Source of the DNA: CAIVAT01 sp964473485
Lineage (GTDB): Bacteria; Bacteroidota; Bacteroidia; Bacteroidales; FEN-979
Direction of reading: 5' to 3'
Assembly (NCBI GenBank): GCA_964473485.1
Contig: CAYYPH010000010.1
Coordinates: forward strand, 52,104 to 116,103
DNA length: 64,000 bases
A model generated the notes under the pieces. That model made no database searches. It saw only the letters and a list, made by a program, of their open reading frames with translations, and was not told the origin of the DNA. Made by a program: the position numbers and the translations under genes. Within the stretch, counting starts at the first letter, position 1; each line of letters opens with the position of its first letter. Positions 25,833 through 33,338 of this stretch are shown here, piece by piece.

Positions 25833-27215
25833 TTAAACCTCCGGCACCTCCCAAAAACCTCCTTTTGCCGGGCCAATGCGTTTAACTAATTTTTTATTCT
25901 TTAACGATGCTAACTGTTTCTCTATGGCACGGGAAGAAAGTCCAAGTTGTTTTGCTAATTCGCCGATTGTAATTTTCGGATTGATTTTTAAATGGTTCAG
26001 GATTGTTTCCGAACTTTTCTCCGAACTTTTCTCCGAACTTTTCTCCGAACTTTTCTCCGATATTACCTTCTCATTGCGTTTAAAAAAAGTTAGCTTTATT
26101 CCCCCGGCATACTCTTCAATTTTAGGTTCAGGAAGTCCGGCGTGCAAGGTCTCTTTTATTATCAATGTAGTCCCTTTTCCCCATGCTTCAATAAATCCGG
26201 CGCGAAAGAAAATATTCGCAATAGAAGCATTTCTACGCTTTGAAGGATGATCTTCTTTCAACAACTCGATATTCAAAGGCTCCATCAATGTCCCACTGTT
26301 CCAGAATTCGATCCGGTCATCAAAAACACGGATTGTAATATCGCTCAGATCGCCGTAATCACGATGGGTAATCGCATTCAATACTGCCTCCCGCAATGCA
26401 GTTTCAGGGTACTCAAGCTGTTCTATGCGCTCAAGTCCTTCATACGAAATCAATGAACGAAGATATTTGATTCGCAACAATGCTAATACTTTGTCAGGCA
26501 TTTCATAAATATTGCCTTCCACGATATCCTGACTGATCAGATCACTGTATGATTCACCAAAGCGTCCGATTTTAATGATCGCTGTTCTAACGTATTTTTC
26601 CGGAAATTTTCCAAAAAGCAGAATAGCAGCTCTTGTTAATTCTCCATCTTCACTGATCAGATTAAGTTTATTCAATAATGAGATAAGGTTTTCATTAACA
26701 GCATTTTCGTAGAGCCGGTTCTTTTCTGTTGCTTTAGATACGAACTTTCGGACAACCGTTTCATCTATTTCGTCGATACGGGCGTTAGGAATACTGATCT
26801 CATCCCAGGTGATGTTGTCTTTTTTCAGGATAAAATCCCGGAGCTTTTTCCCCTGAAGCTCTTGTGTGGTGCTTCCACTCCGAATGTAAAAATGGCCATG
26901 ATAGGAAATGGGAACAGCGCTTTGCGAAACCTTGATCCGGAGTACATCTGAACCATTATGATGCTCGACATGGAGATCAACGCAGATTCCCAGAATCTGT
27001 ACGGTCTTATTTGGGATCTCTTCCAGCAACCTTTTACTGTTCTTAACCCCGATGGCATTCCCATTATCATCAAATCCCACAAGAAGCACACCCCCATCCG
27101 AATTGGCAAATGCAGATAAAATGCGCAAATACTCATCACGCCAGGATTCTTTTAATTCCACGTGCTGAGATTCTTTTAACACTGTTTTAGGTTGAGATGT
27201 TATCTTTCGTTGCAT
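25833..27215 (-). CDS. AlbA_2/Schlafen-domain ATP-binding transcriptional regulator
   Basis: 460 residues. N-terminal AlbA_2/Schlafen domain at about 15-125 (VELKESWRDEYLRILSAFAN, GGVLLVGFDDNG, FYIRSGSTTQEL); a GHKL-like C-terminal domain with LREAVLNAITHRDYG and DRIEFWNSGTL; and at the end a winged helix (ITIGELAKQLGLSSRAIEKQL). Such proteins are putative regulators widespread in bacteria, sometimes tied to mobile or defence loci. Between the last two parts is an exact repeat of SEKS encoded by a 12-bp tandem. Repeat-filled gaps lie on both sides. Targets unknown. Confidence 0.82.
   Translation of the reverse strand: MQRKITSQPKTVLKESQHVELKESWRDEYLRILSAFANSDGGVLLVGFDDNGNAIGVKNSKRLLEEIPNKTVQILGICVDLHVEHHNGSDVLRIKVSQSAVPISYHGHFYIRSGSTTQELQGKKLRDFILKKDNITWDEISIPNARIDEIDETVVRKFVSKATEKNRLYENAVNENLISLLNKLNLISEDGELTRAAILLFGKFPEKYVRTAIIKIGRFGESYSDLISQDIVEGNIYEMPDKVLALLRIKYLRSLISYEGLERIEQLEYPETALREAVLNAITHRDYGDLSDITIRVFDDRIEFWNSGTLMEPLNIELLKEDHPSKRRNASIANIFFRAGFIEAWGKGTTLIIKETLHAGLPEPKIEEYAGGIKLTFFKRNEKVISEKSSEKSSEKSSEKSSETILNHLKINPKITIGELAKQLGLSSRAIEKQLASLKNKKLVKRIGPAKGGFWEVPEV
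26011..26058 (-). repeat. 12-bp tandem repeat in coding sequence
   Basis: Four exact copies of GAACTTTTCTCC (plus strand) in frame, encoding repeated Glu-Lys-Ser-Ser in the linker before the winged helix of the AlbA-like regulator. The unit length keeps the frame, so copy number can vary without disrupting the protein. Confidence 0.92.
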
Positions 27216-27219
27216 TCCG

Positions 27220-27273
27220 GGTTCAGCGTTCAGCGTTTTGCGTTCCGCGTTCCGTGTTCCGCGATTGAAATAT
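27220..27273. repeat. 7-nt repeats, GTTCAGC/GTTCCGC words
   Basis: Units GTTCAGC, GTTCAGC, GTTTTGC, GTTCCGC, GTTCCGT, GTTCCGC follow each other at a strict 7-nt spacing between the AlbA-like gene and the WecA-like gene. No promoter box is seen in this gap. Confidence 0.75.
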
Positions 27274-27296
27274 GTTCTTTGATTTTGCGGAGCATT

Positions 27297-28379
27297 CTAC
27301 CGTTCTCTTTTTTTCTTTACTTTTTCAACCCATAAAATGGGGATAAGGGAAAGCACCGAACCCATGGCCACGAGGATCATCAGGAGCCATGCGACCGTAA
27401 GGTGTCGCAGGAGGAATGCAACGACCACAAAGATAACACCGGTAAAAAAGAGCACCAGGGTGGCCTGGAAATGAGACAATCCCAATTCAAGGAGATAATG
27501 ATGAATGTGTGTTTTATCGGGTGAAAAGGGCGATACATTTCGGAATATTCTCATTACAAAGACCCTTAACGTATCGAACACGGGTACCATCATGATGCCG
27601 ATCGACACGGCGGGGGCGGCCCTGATGTAAAACGGTCCGGAAAGATCGACATTGGCTTCGTTGAATTTAATGGCCATGATGGCCATGACGTAACCCAGGA
27701 TGAGGGAGCCGGTGTCGCCCATGAAAATCTTGTGCCTTTTGCTGAAGACGTTGAAATAGAAAAAGGCGAGGAGGGCCCCGGTGAGCCCGATGCACAGCAT
27801 GGCCCAGTCGTACTCGCCGACCAGGTAGAACCAGGCGCCAAAGGTGAGCGAAGCCAGGATCCCCAGGCTGGCCGATAGCCCGTCGATGCCGTCCATCAGG
27901 TTGAAACAGTTGGTGATGCCGACGATGGCGATGACGGAGATGATCACCCCGACATTGTAATTCATCCCGAAGATGCCGATGAATCCATGAAGCGAACTGA
28001 ACCGGATATCGCCAACCGTAACGATGATGAGAATGGCGACCAACTGTGCCGCGAATTTTTTAAACGGGGTCATCCCGATCAGGTCATCCTTGATGCCGGT
28101 AAAAAAGATGATGAGCAGGCCGGCAATGGCGTACTGGAACTTGGGGATGGCTGTAAAATCGAAAAACAACAGGGTCGAGAGGGCAAGCCCTGTGAAGATG
28201 GCCAGTCCGCCCAGGGTCGGCGTGCTTTGCGTGTGCGAGGCCCGCTGGTTGGGCTCGTCGAACAACGATTTGGCCCTGGCGATATCGACGATGGCGGGAA
28301 TGAGCCAGAATGTCACAACGAACGCCAGCCCGAAGCACATCGCCAGTTTGACGTTGGTGAGGGTAAGGATCTCGTTCAT
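27297..28379 (-). CDS. Undecaprenyl-phosphate sugar-1-phosphate transferase (WecA/MraY family)
   Basis: 360 residues with about 10-11 transmembrane helices and the family's polar loops: TLGGLAIF (55-62), GIKDDLIGM (95-103), NLMDGIDGLSA (160-170) and GDTGSLILGY (about 220). It transfers a HexNAc-1-phosphate (usually GlcNAc) from its UDP carrier to undecaprenyl phosphate, starting repeat-unit assembly on the inner membrane. It lies upstream of the polysaccharide genes in the same orientation, fitting the initiating enzyme of this locus. The two adjacent Asp residues at 98-99 bind Mg2+. Sugar specificity cannot be read. Confidence 0.9.
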   Translation of the reverse strand: MNEILTLTNVKLAMCFGLAFVVTFWLIPAIVDIARAKSLFDEPNQRASHTQSTPTLGGLAIFTGLALSTLLFFDFTAIPKFQYAIAGLLIIFFTGIKDDLIGMTPFKKFAAQLVAILIIVTVGDIRFSSLHGFIGIFGMNYNVGVIISVIAIVGITNCFNLMDGIDGLSASLGILASLTFGAWFYLVGEYDWAMLCIGLTGALLAFFYFNVFSKRHKIFMGDTGSLILGYVMAIMAIKFNEANVDLSGPFYIRAAPAVSIGIMMVPVFDTLRVFVMRIFRNVSPFSPDKTHIHHYLLELGLSHFQATLVLFFTGVIFVVVAFLLRHLTVAWLLMILVAMGSVLSLIPILWVEKVKKKRER

Positions 28380-28394
28380 AGACCTATCATTTCT

Positions 28395-28550
28395 TTAAAT
28401 TTCAGTTGCCTTGTCGATCAGGAATTGCCTGATTTCATTTTCATCGATGGTTTTTCCGATGTATTCAACCGGTTCGGTATAGTCAATGTCTTATTGAACC
28501 TGCCGTTCATCAAATACTTCGGGAAACATGCCGATGAAAAAAGATAGTGA
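28395..28550 (-). pseudogene. Possible C-terminal remnant of a small gene
   Basis: Read on the minus strand, a frame ending at a TAA (28395-28397) gives GMFPEVFDERQVQ, an internal TAA, then DIDYTEPVEYIGKTIDENEI and a short ending. The residue composition looks coding, but the in-frame stop and lack of a start make it a fragment. It might derive from a nucleotidyltransferase-type gene like the neighbour at 28796, but I cannot show homology. Confidence 0.3.
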
Positions 28551-28795
28551 ATTTGGATAAACTCATTTATTTCGGGAGAATGCATTGGCAACATGTATGG
28601 ATAAAAACCGGTCAACCCGGAATCTTATTACCGGTTAAGCCGGGCAGCTATGGCAGATTGTATGAATAAGTTCCGTTGCCAAGTTTTTTTGTCCCGCAGT
28701 TCATCACTGGAGAAATATCAAAATGAACCACCGGGGAGTTCCCGCCCTGGTTTAACAGATTTATCAAGATGCCTGGATTGATTTATCATCCCAGG
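28551..28795. other. Intergenic, no gene recognised
   Basis: No supported reading frame. It contains small inverted repeats (CCGGTCAACCCGG near CCGGTTAAGCCGGG at about 28608-28648, and CCTGG...CCAGG at about 28770-28794, just after the nucleotidyltransferase stop). The last could serve as a weak terminator for that gene. Confidence 0.4.
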
Positions 28796-29512
28796 CTAAA
28801 TTGACGCGGGCATGGCCTTTTCGATGGGGATCTTACCGGCGCCGAGGGAGTTGTCGCGGGCCAGCAGAAAGTCACCGGCGATGCGGTCGAGTTTTTGTCT
28901 GAAACTACCCATGTCGATGGTTCCTTTGATCCAGCGTTGTTCCGGTAACCAGGTTACAGGAAAGGTCGTCAGCCGCATCAGCACATCCTCCTCATTCATG
29001 AGCTGTTTCCGTGTGGCCTGCTCGTAAACGGTTTTCCAGTTGAATGAAAAATGATCGGCGATCGTCACAATGTCGAAGACATCCTTTGCTTCATCCCTGC
29101 TCAACATAGCGCCGATCTTGTTGGCCAGGACATTGCCGGGATTATCCAGGAAAATACCCTTATATTCGCGGACCTGGCCCCAGTATTCCCCGGTATCATT
29201 CACGAATTCAACTTTCATCGCGATATCTTCCGAGATCCATAACCGTACAAAATCCTGTGTAAAAACCGTAGCCTTTGTATTGATATTGAATTTAGCGTTC
29301 AGGAGTTTATTGAATCTTTCAACCTCAGTGGTAAAATCCTGCCCGTTGTCGAGGAAGAAATCCAGGTCATCGCTGAACCGGTGATGAAGATAGAACCTGC
29401 CCAGGGCAGTGCCTCCGGTAAGGTAGAACCTGCCCAGGTGGCCCGCGAGTACCTGCAGCACCTTATCCTGCAGCTTGTAAAGACTTTTGTAATCTGGAGC
29501 GGATAAATTCAT
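28796..29512 (-). CDS. AbiEii/AbiGii-type nucleotidyltransferase
   Basis: 238 residues with FYLTGGTALGRFYLHHRFSD (29-48), continuing DLDFF, the GG-T-x(n)-D-x-D motif of PF08843 nucleotidyltransferases, and NPGNVLANKIGAMLSRDEAKD, DVFDIV for the second acidic patch. AbiEii toxins use this fold in type IV toxin-antitoxin and phage abortive infection systems; housekeeping-like members also exist. The upstream 118-residue gene overlaps by 50 nt and is the probable partner. Function as toxin is an inference from family and pairing. Confidence 0.8.
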   Translation of the reverse strand: MNLSAPDYKSLYKLQDKVLQVLAGHLGRFYLTGGTALGRFYLHHRFSDDLDFFLDNGQDFTTEVERFNKLLNAKFNINTKATVFTQDFVRLWISEDIAMKVEFVNDTGEYWGQVREYKGIFLDNPGNVLANKIGAMLSRDEAKDVFDIVTIADHFSFNWKTVYEQATRKQLMNEEDVLMRLTTFPVTWLPEQRWIKGTIDMGSFRQKLDRIAGDFLLARDNSLGAGKIPIEKAMPASI

Positions 29513-29819
29513 ACCGGGTCGACAGTGATTTGAACCGAAGGGAGGATATGATCCGGTCGGTCAGCAATTGCAGGATCCTTCCCGCGGGAAGGATCGAAAG
29601 GATGGTGAACCATGAATAGGATTCCAGCAGTTTCCTGAAGAGGGTCTCTTCGGTGTAGTGGCCGGCTTTTTCGCGCGTTCCTTCCAACACTTCGAGGCAA
29701 TGTTCCGGGGGAATGTCGTAATCCCACATGAGGGCGCGCATGAGGTCGAGCCGCTCTTCGATCGGCGCCAGGGTGTTGGTGGCGGGCGGGGTTACCGGGT
29801 TGTTTTCGGGGATGATCAA
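29463..29819 (-). CDS. Small protein paired with AbiEii-like nucleotidyltransferase
   Basis: Up to 118 residues, not recognised. An acidic N-terminal part is followed by LLESYSWFTILSILPAGRIL and a basic tail SLSTRYEFIRSRLQ. The longest frame begins with TTG at 29819; a start further inside is possible. It overlaps the nucleotidyltransferase by 50 nt in a different frame, a usual sign of a coupled pair. Proteins of this size and position often accompany such nucleotidyltransferases in Bacteroidota, perhaps as an antidote; that is inference. Confidence 0.6.
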   Translation of the reverse strand: MIIPENNPVTPPATNTLAPIEERLDLMRALMWDYDIPPEHCLEVLEGTREKAGHYTEETLFRKLLESYSWFTILSILPAGRILQLLTDRIISSLRFKSLSTRYEFIRSRLQKSLQAAG

Positions 29820-29837
29820 GGAGTGATATTTGAAATA

Positions 29838-30383
29838 TCAAACAACAAGTTCTTTTGTCTCTTTCCACAGCAGCAGCGCCCCGGACTTGCCATCGAACAG
29901 ATTTACCTGTTCCCCGGGGAGGGAAATGGTGCAATTGATCTTCCGGTTGATCATTTTTTCCGACCGTTCGACCAGGGATTGTAAATAGTCCCCATCAATA
30001 TCACGGCCAATGAGGAGCAGGTCGATGACCGGCCCGTCGTGTCCGCGGGCAAAACTGCCGGTCAGGTAAGCGCTCTCAAGCCCCCCGAGGCGGTTCACCA
30101 CGTTCCCGACGATCACGTCGATGCCGGTGTGTTTGAGCAAGAGGCGGTGTATGTCATCGTAGAGCGGGTGCCGGCGGTTGGCCTGGAATACCTTCTTGTT
30201 GCCAACGGTTCGCGCATCAAGCAATCCTGCCTCTTCGAGGTGGTTGAGTTCGAGCCGGATGGCATTGGTCGATTCGCCGTATTCCGAGGCCAGGTCGCGC
30301 AAATAGGAGGTGTTGCTGCTGTTCAGGAAGAACTTAAGCAGCAGTTTGATGCGGGTCTTGGAAGTAATAAGGGTTTGGAGCAA
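29838..30383 (-). CDS. Winged-helix plus nucleotidyltransferase-like protein
   Basis: 181 residues. Residues 1-70 form an ArsR-like winged helix (YLRDLASEYGESTNAIRLEL, NHLEEAGLL). Residues 95-150 resemble a minimal nucleotidyltransferase: YLTGSFARGHDGPVIDLLLIG, where the usual GS-x(n)-D-x-D reads D-x-L, so one acidic catalytic residue is missing. It may therefore act as a DNA-binding regulator with a degenerate NTase domain. It ends 18 nt before the 118-residue gene's TTG start, forming a three-gene group with the AbiEii-like gene. Confidence 0.72.
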   Translation of the reverse strand: MLQTLITSKTRIKLLLKFFLNSSNTSYLRDLASEYGESTNAIRLELNHLEEAGLLDARTVGNKKVFQANRRHPLYDDIHRLLLKHTGIDVIVGNVVNRLGGLESAYLTGSFARGHDGPVIDLLLIGRDIDGDYLQSLVERSEKMINRKINCTISLPGEQVNLFDGKSGALLLWKETKELVV

Positions 30384-30390
30384 AGGAAAT

Positions 30391-30453
30391 TAGAAAATGG
30401 AAAATGGAAAATGGAAAACGGAAAACGGAAAACGGAAAACGAGGAAAGGAAAA
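30391..30453. repeat. 7-nt repeats, GAAAATG/GAAAACG words
   Basis: Consecutive units GAAAATG and GAAAACG at 7-nt spacing, just upstream of the winged-helix gene. The same words occur inside the 48383-52198 coding gene (near 50250-50285) and, as complement, at 54280-54312. Confidence 0.85.
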
Positions 30454-30485
30454 TGGAATAATTAAAAAACTACCTGGATCGTAAA

Positions 30486-30563
30486 TTAATTCGTCAATCG
30501 TAAATCCTGGCAATCGTAAATTCATTTAATTCGTCAATCGTAAATCCTGGCAATCGTAAATTG
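30486..30563. repeat. 40-bp direct repeat, two copies
   Basis: Two near-exact tandem copies with a 40-nt period (TTAATTCGTCAATCGTAAAT ... GGCAATCGTAAATT). Each copy contains the shorter word CAATCGTAAAT twice. The remaining part of the 30384-30714 gap holds no gene. Confidence 0.9.
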
Positions 30564-30714
30564 ATTTCATGGCTTCGCCCTCTCGGTCACAGGGGCGACC
30601 GGCCAGGGGGCAATGAATAGAGCAACAAAGTTACTCAATTTTATCATTGAAACTACAAATAAAGGAAAATGTTGCGGTGGATCGATAAAAAGTTATAAAC
30701 AACGGCCGGGGCGC

Positions 30715-31461
30715 TCAGTTTCTTCTGAAGATCCTGAAACTGGCGAGTCGGTGTTTTTGAAGAAAAAATGCCAGTGAGGTGGCCACAACACCCATTCCGT
30801 AACGCATGCTACGGCTCAGATTGATCGACGAGGCTTCGGGGAAATACCGGGTGGGACAGGTGATCTCGGCTACTTCGAACCCGGCATGGAAGATCTGGGC
30901 GAGCATCTGGTTGTCGAACACGAAGTCGTCGGAGTTTGCATGGTAGTTGATGGATTCGAGCACCCCACGCGAGAAGGCGCGGTAACCCGAATGATACTCG
31001 GAGAGTTTTTCGTTCATCAGCAGGTTTTGGACCAGTGTAAGGATGCGGTTGAAGAAGTACTTGTACAACGGCATGCCACCCCGGAGCGCCCCTTTTCCCA
31101 GTATTCGCGATCCGATGACCACCGGGTAGAGTCCGCCGGCAATGAGCGATACCATGGCCGGTATCAGTTTGGGTGTGTACTGGTAATCGGGATGGAGCAT
31201 GATGATGATGTCGGCGCCAAGGCCCAGGGCGGTGTCATAGCAGGTTTTCTGGTTTCCGCCGTAGCCCCGGTTGTTTTCGTGCCTGATGACATGATGAATG
31301 GGTAACCCGCGGGCGATCTCAACGGTAAGGTCGGCGCTGGCATCGTCGACCAGCACGATCTCGTCGACAATGCCTCCGGGAATCTCCTCGATGGTCAGCC
31401 GCAACGTTTTTTCGGCATTGTAGGCGGGGAGCACGACTACCACCTTATTCTCGTTAATCAT
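30715..31461 (-). CDS. GT2 glycosyltransferase, DPM1/polyprenyl-P-sugar synthase-like
   Basis: 248 residues with VVVVLPAYNAEKTLRLTIEE (7-26), EIVLVDDASAD (DxD-type, 34-44), NNRGYGGNQKTCYDTAL and IIMLHPDYQYTP as second acidic motif. This pattern fits dolichol-phosphate-mannose-synthase-like enzymes, which load a sugar on polyprenyl phosphate. There is at most one terminal hydrophobic segment. The GT-C membrane proteins nearby (31568, 41042, 43633) use polyprenyl-phosphate sugars, so it may provide their donor. A TAAGTTTG box lies 22 nt upstream of the ATG. Confidence 0.82.
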   Translation of the reverse strand: MINENKVVVVLPAYNAEKTLRLTIEEIPGGIVDEIVLVDDASADLTVEIARGLPIHHVIRHENNRGYGGNQKTCYDTALGLGADIIIMLHPDYQYTPKLIPAMVSLIAGGLYPVVIGSRILGKGALRGGMPLYKYFFNRILTLVQNLLMNEKLSEYHSGYRAFSRGVLESINYHANSDDFVFDNQMLAQIFHAGFEVAEITCPTRYFPEASSINLSRSMRYGMGVVATSLAFFLQKHRLASFRIFRRN

Positions 31462-31483
31462 GTGTTGCAGGGCAAATGAGAGA

Positions 31484-31491
31484 CAAACTTA
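31484..31491 (-). promoter_or_regulatory. -7 box TAAGTTTG
   Basis: Matches the Bacteroidota -7 consensus TAnnTTTG on the minus strand, 22 nt before the ATG of the GT2 gene. The -33 TTG element is not clear. Confidence 0.5.
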
Positions 31492-31567
31492 CAGAAAATA
31501 TTTCGTTTCTTTGCCGGAATAAAAGACAAATGCGCCGAAGTTGATTCTGAGTATTAAATCTGATTGA

Positions 31568-33328
31568 ATGGCAAAAAAAAATATTGGCCCTGCAGCCCCG
31601 AAAGCCGGGGCCGCAATGAAAGCAGCACACAAAAACCAGATACATCAACCCAGTGTAAAAAAACCAGCACATGCAGCCCGGGAAAAAGGGCCGGAAAGGT
31701 TCATACCATGGTTTGTCGTGGGCGGCATCCTGCTCATCTTTTTCATGATCTACGGCCAATCGCTCTCCTTCAGCCTGATCGACTGGGACGATTACGGGTA
31801 CATCAAGAACAACAAGGATGTGCACGATTTCAATCTGGTTCAGTTTTTCACCTCATTTTACGGCGGCAACTATCATCCTTTAACATGCATCACATGGGCC
31901 ATCGATTACCAGATTGGTGAGTTGAACGGGAAAAGCTACCATTTTACCAACATCCTGTTCCATGCATTGAACGTGGTCCTGGTCTGGCTTTTTATAAAGC
32001 GGCTGTCGGGCAGGGCCGAGTTGGGATTTTTCGCAGCCGCGGTATTCGCCTTCCACCCGATGCATGTGGAGTCGGTGGCCTGGGTCTCGGAACGGAAAGA
32101 TGTGCTGTACGCGTTTTTTTTCCTGCTTTCGCTGATCGCCTACCTCCGGTTTCTTGAGAAGGAGGAGATGAAATTCTACCTCATTTCGATGGTGTTTTTC
32201 CTCCTCTCCCTGTTATCGAAGTCGGCGGCGGTCATTCTGCCCCTCGTGCTTTTCCTGGTCGATTATTTCAGGGAAAGGAAGATAACCGGTGCAACCTTGC
32301 TGCAAAAGGTCCCGTTTTTCATCTTGTCGATCATTTTCGGACTGGTGGCGCTGAAGTCGCAGCAAACCGCCATGGATTACGGCTTCGCGCCCCATTTTAC
32401 GATGGCCGACAGGCTCTTCATCGCCGCTTATGGAATAACGCATTACCTTGTCAGTTTTATCTTTCCCGTCAAACAGGCTGCCCTTCACCCCTATCCGGTG
32501 GCGGCAGGCGAGATATTGCCCTGGTACTTTTATGCATCGGCGATCATCCCGCTAATCATGGTCGCTGCAGTGGTTTTCGTTAAGAGGTACCGGCCGGTGC
32601 TGCTGTTTGCCCTGGGTTTTTACATCGTGAACCTGTTGCTGGTGATCCAGTTTCTGCCAGTGGGCAAAGCGGTAGTGGCCGACCGTTATACTTACCTGCC
32701 CTACATCGGTTTATCGTTTTTAACGGGATACCTGATCTTTAACGCTAAACCACCCATGAAACAGGTGCTTGCGGGCGTGGCCCTGGCCTGGCTGGTGATC
32801 CTGGCTGTGACGACCTACCGGCGGCTCCCGGTATGGAAAGACAGCTACGCCCTATTTTCTGACATCATTGAAAAGTATCCCGCCGAGGAGAGCGGGTATT
32901 ACAACCGCGGACTGGTTTTGTATTACACGAAAGATTACAAGGCCGCCAAAGCGGATTTTGATGAAGCGATCCGGCTAAAGCCTGCCAATGCACCAGCCTT
33001 GTATAACCGGAGCCTTGTCCGCATGCAGTTCCAGGATTACCAGGGCATACTGGATGACCTTAATAAAGCCCTCGCGCTGGAGCCGGATTACATCGACGCG
33101 CGAAAGAACCGGGGTATTGCAAAGGCGATCTATAGGGATTACGAGGGTGCCCTGCAGGATTTTTCGTATGTGCTTGATCGTCAGCCCGGTGACACCTCAG
33201 CCCTGGTAAACCGCGGGTTGACCTGGATCAACATGAACGATCGGGATAAGGCGTGCACCGATTTCAGAAAGGCGGCGGGTTTAGGTTCGGTCAGGGCCTC
33301 CGGGTTTTTAAATCAATACTGTAAGTGA
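31568..33328 (+). CDS. TMTC-like membrane glycosyltransferase with TPR domain
   Basis: 586 residues. A short basic cytoplasmic tail precedes about 10-11 membrane helices (residues 45-410). The first periplasmic loop has LIDWDDYGYI, with acidic residues as in GT-C enzymes, and later AFHPMHVESVAWVSERKDVL, the block seen in TMTC proteins. The C-terminal 150 residues are four TPR units (YYNRGLVLYYTKDYKAAKAD and following). TMTC proteins O-mannosylate target proteins in eukaryotes; bacterial relatives are uncharacterised. It is transcribed away from the GT2 gene; no good TAnnTTTG box was found for it. It converges on the giant gene at 33339 with a 10-nt gap. Confidence 0.78.
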   Translation: MAKKNIGPAAPKAGAAMKAAHKNQIHQPSVKKPAHAAREKGPERFIPWFVVGGILLIFFMIYGQSLSFSLIDWDDYGYIKNNKDVHDFNLVQFFTSFYGGNYHPLTCITWAIDYQIGELNGKSYHFTNILFHALNVVLVWLFIKRLSGRAELGFFAAAVFAFHPMHVESVAWVSERKDVLYAFFFLLSLIAYLRFLEKEEMKFYLISMVFFLLSLLSKSAAVILPLVLFLVDYFRERKITGATLLQKVPFFILSIIFGLVALKSQQTAMDYGFAPHFTMADRLFIAAYGITHYLVSFIFPVKQAALHPYPVAAGEILPWYFYASAIIPLIMVAAVVFVKRYRPVLLFALGFYIVNLLLVIQFLPVGKAVVADRYTYLPYIGLSFLTGYLIFNAKPPMKQVLAGVALAWLVILAVTTYRRLPVWKDSYALFSDIIEKYPAEESGYYNRGLVLYYTKDYKAAKADFDEAIRLKPANAPALYNRSLVRMQFQDYQGILDDLNKALALEPDYIDARKNRGIAKAIYRDYEGALQDFSYVLDRQPGDTSALVNRGLTWINMNDRDKACTDFRKAAGLGSVRASGFLNQYCK

Positions 33329-33338
33329 TAACGGTCCA

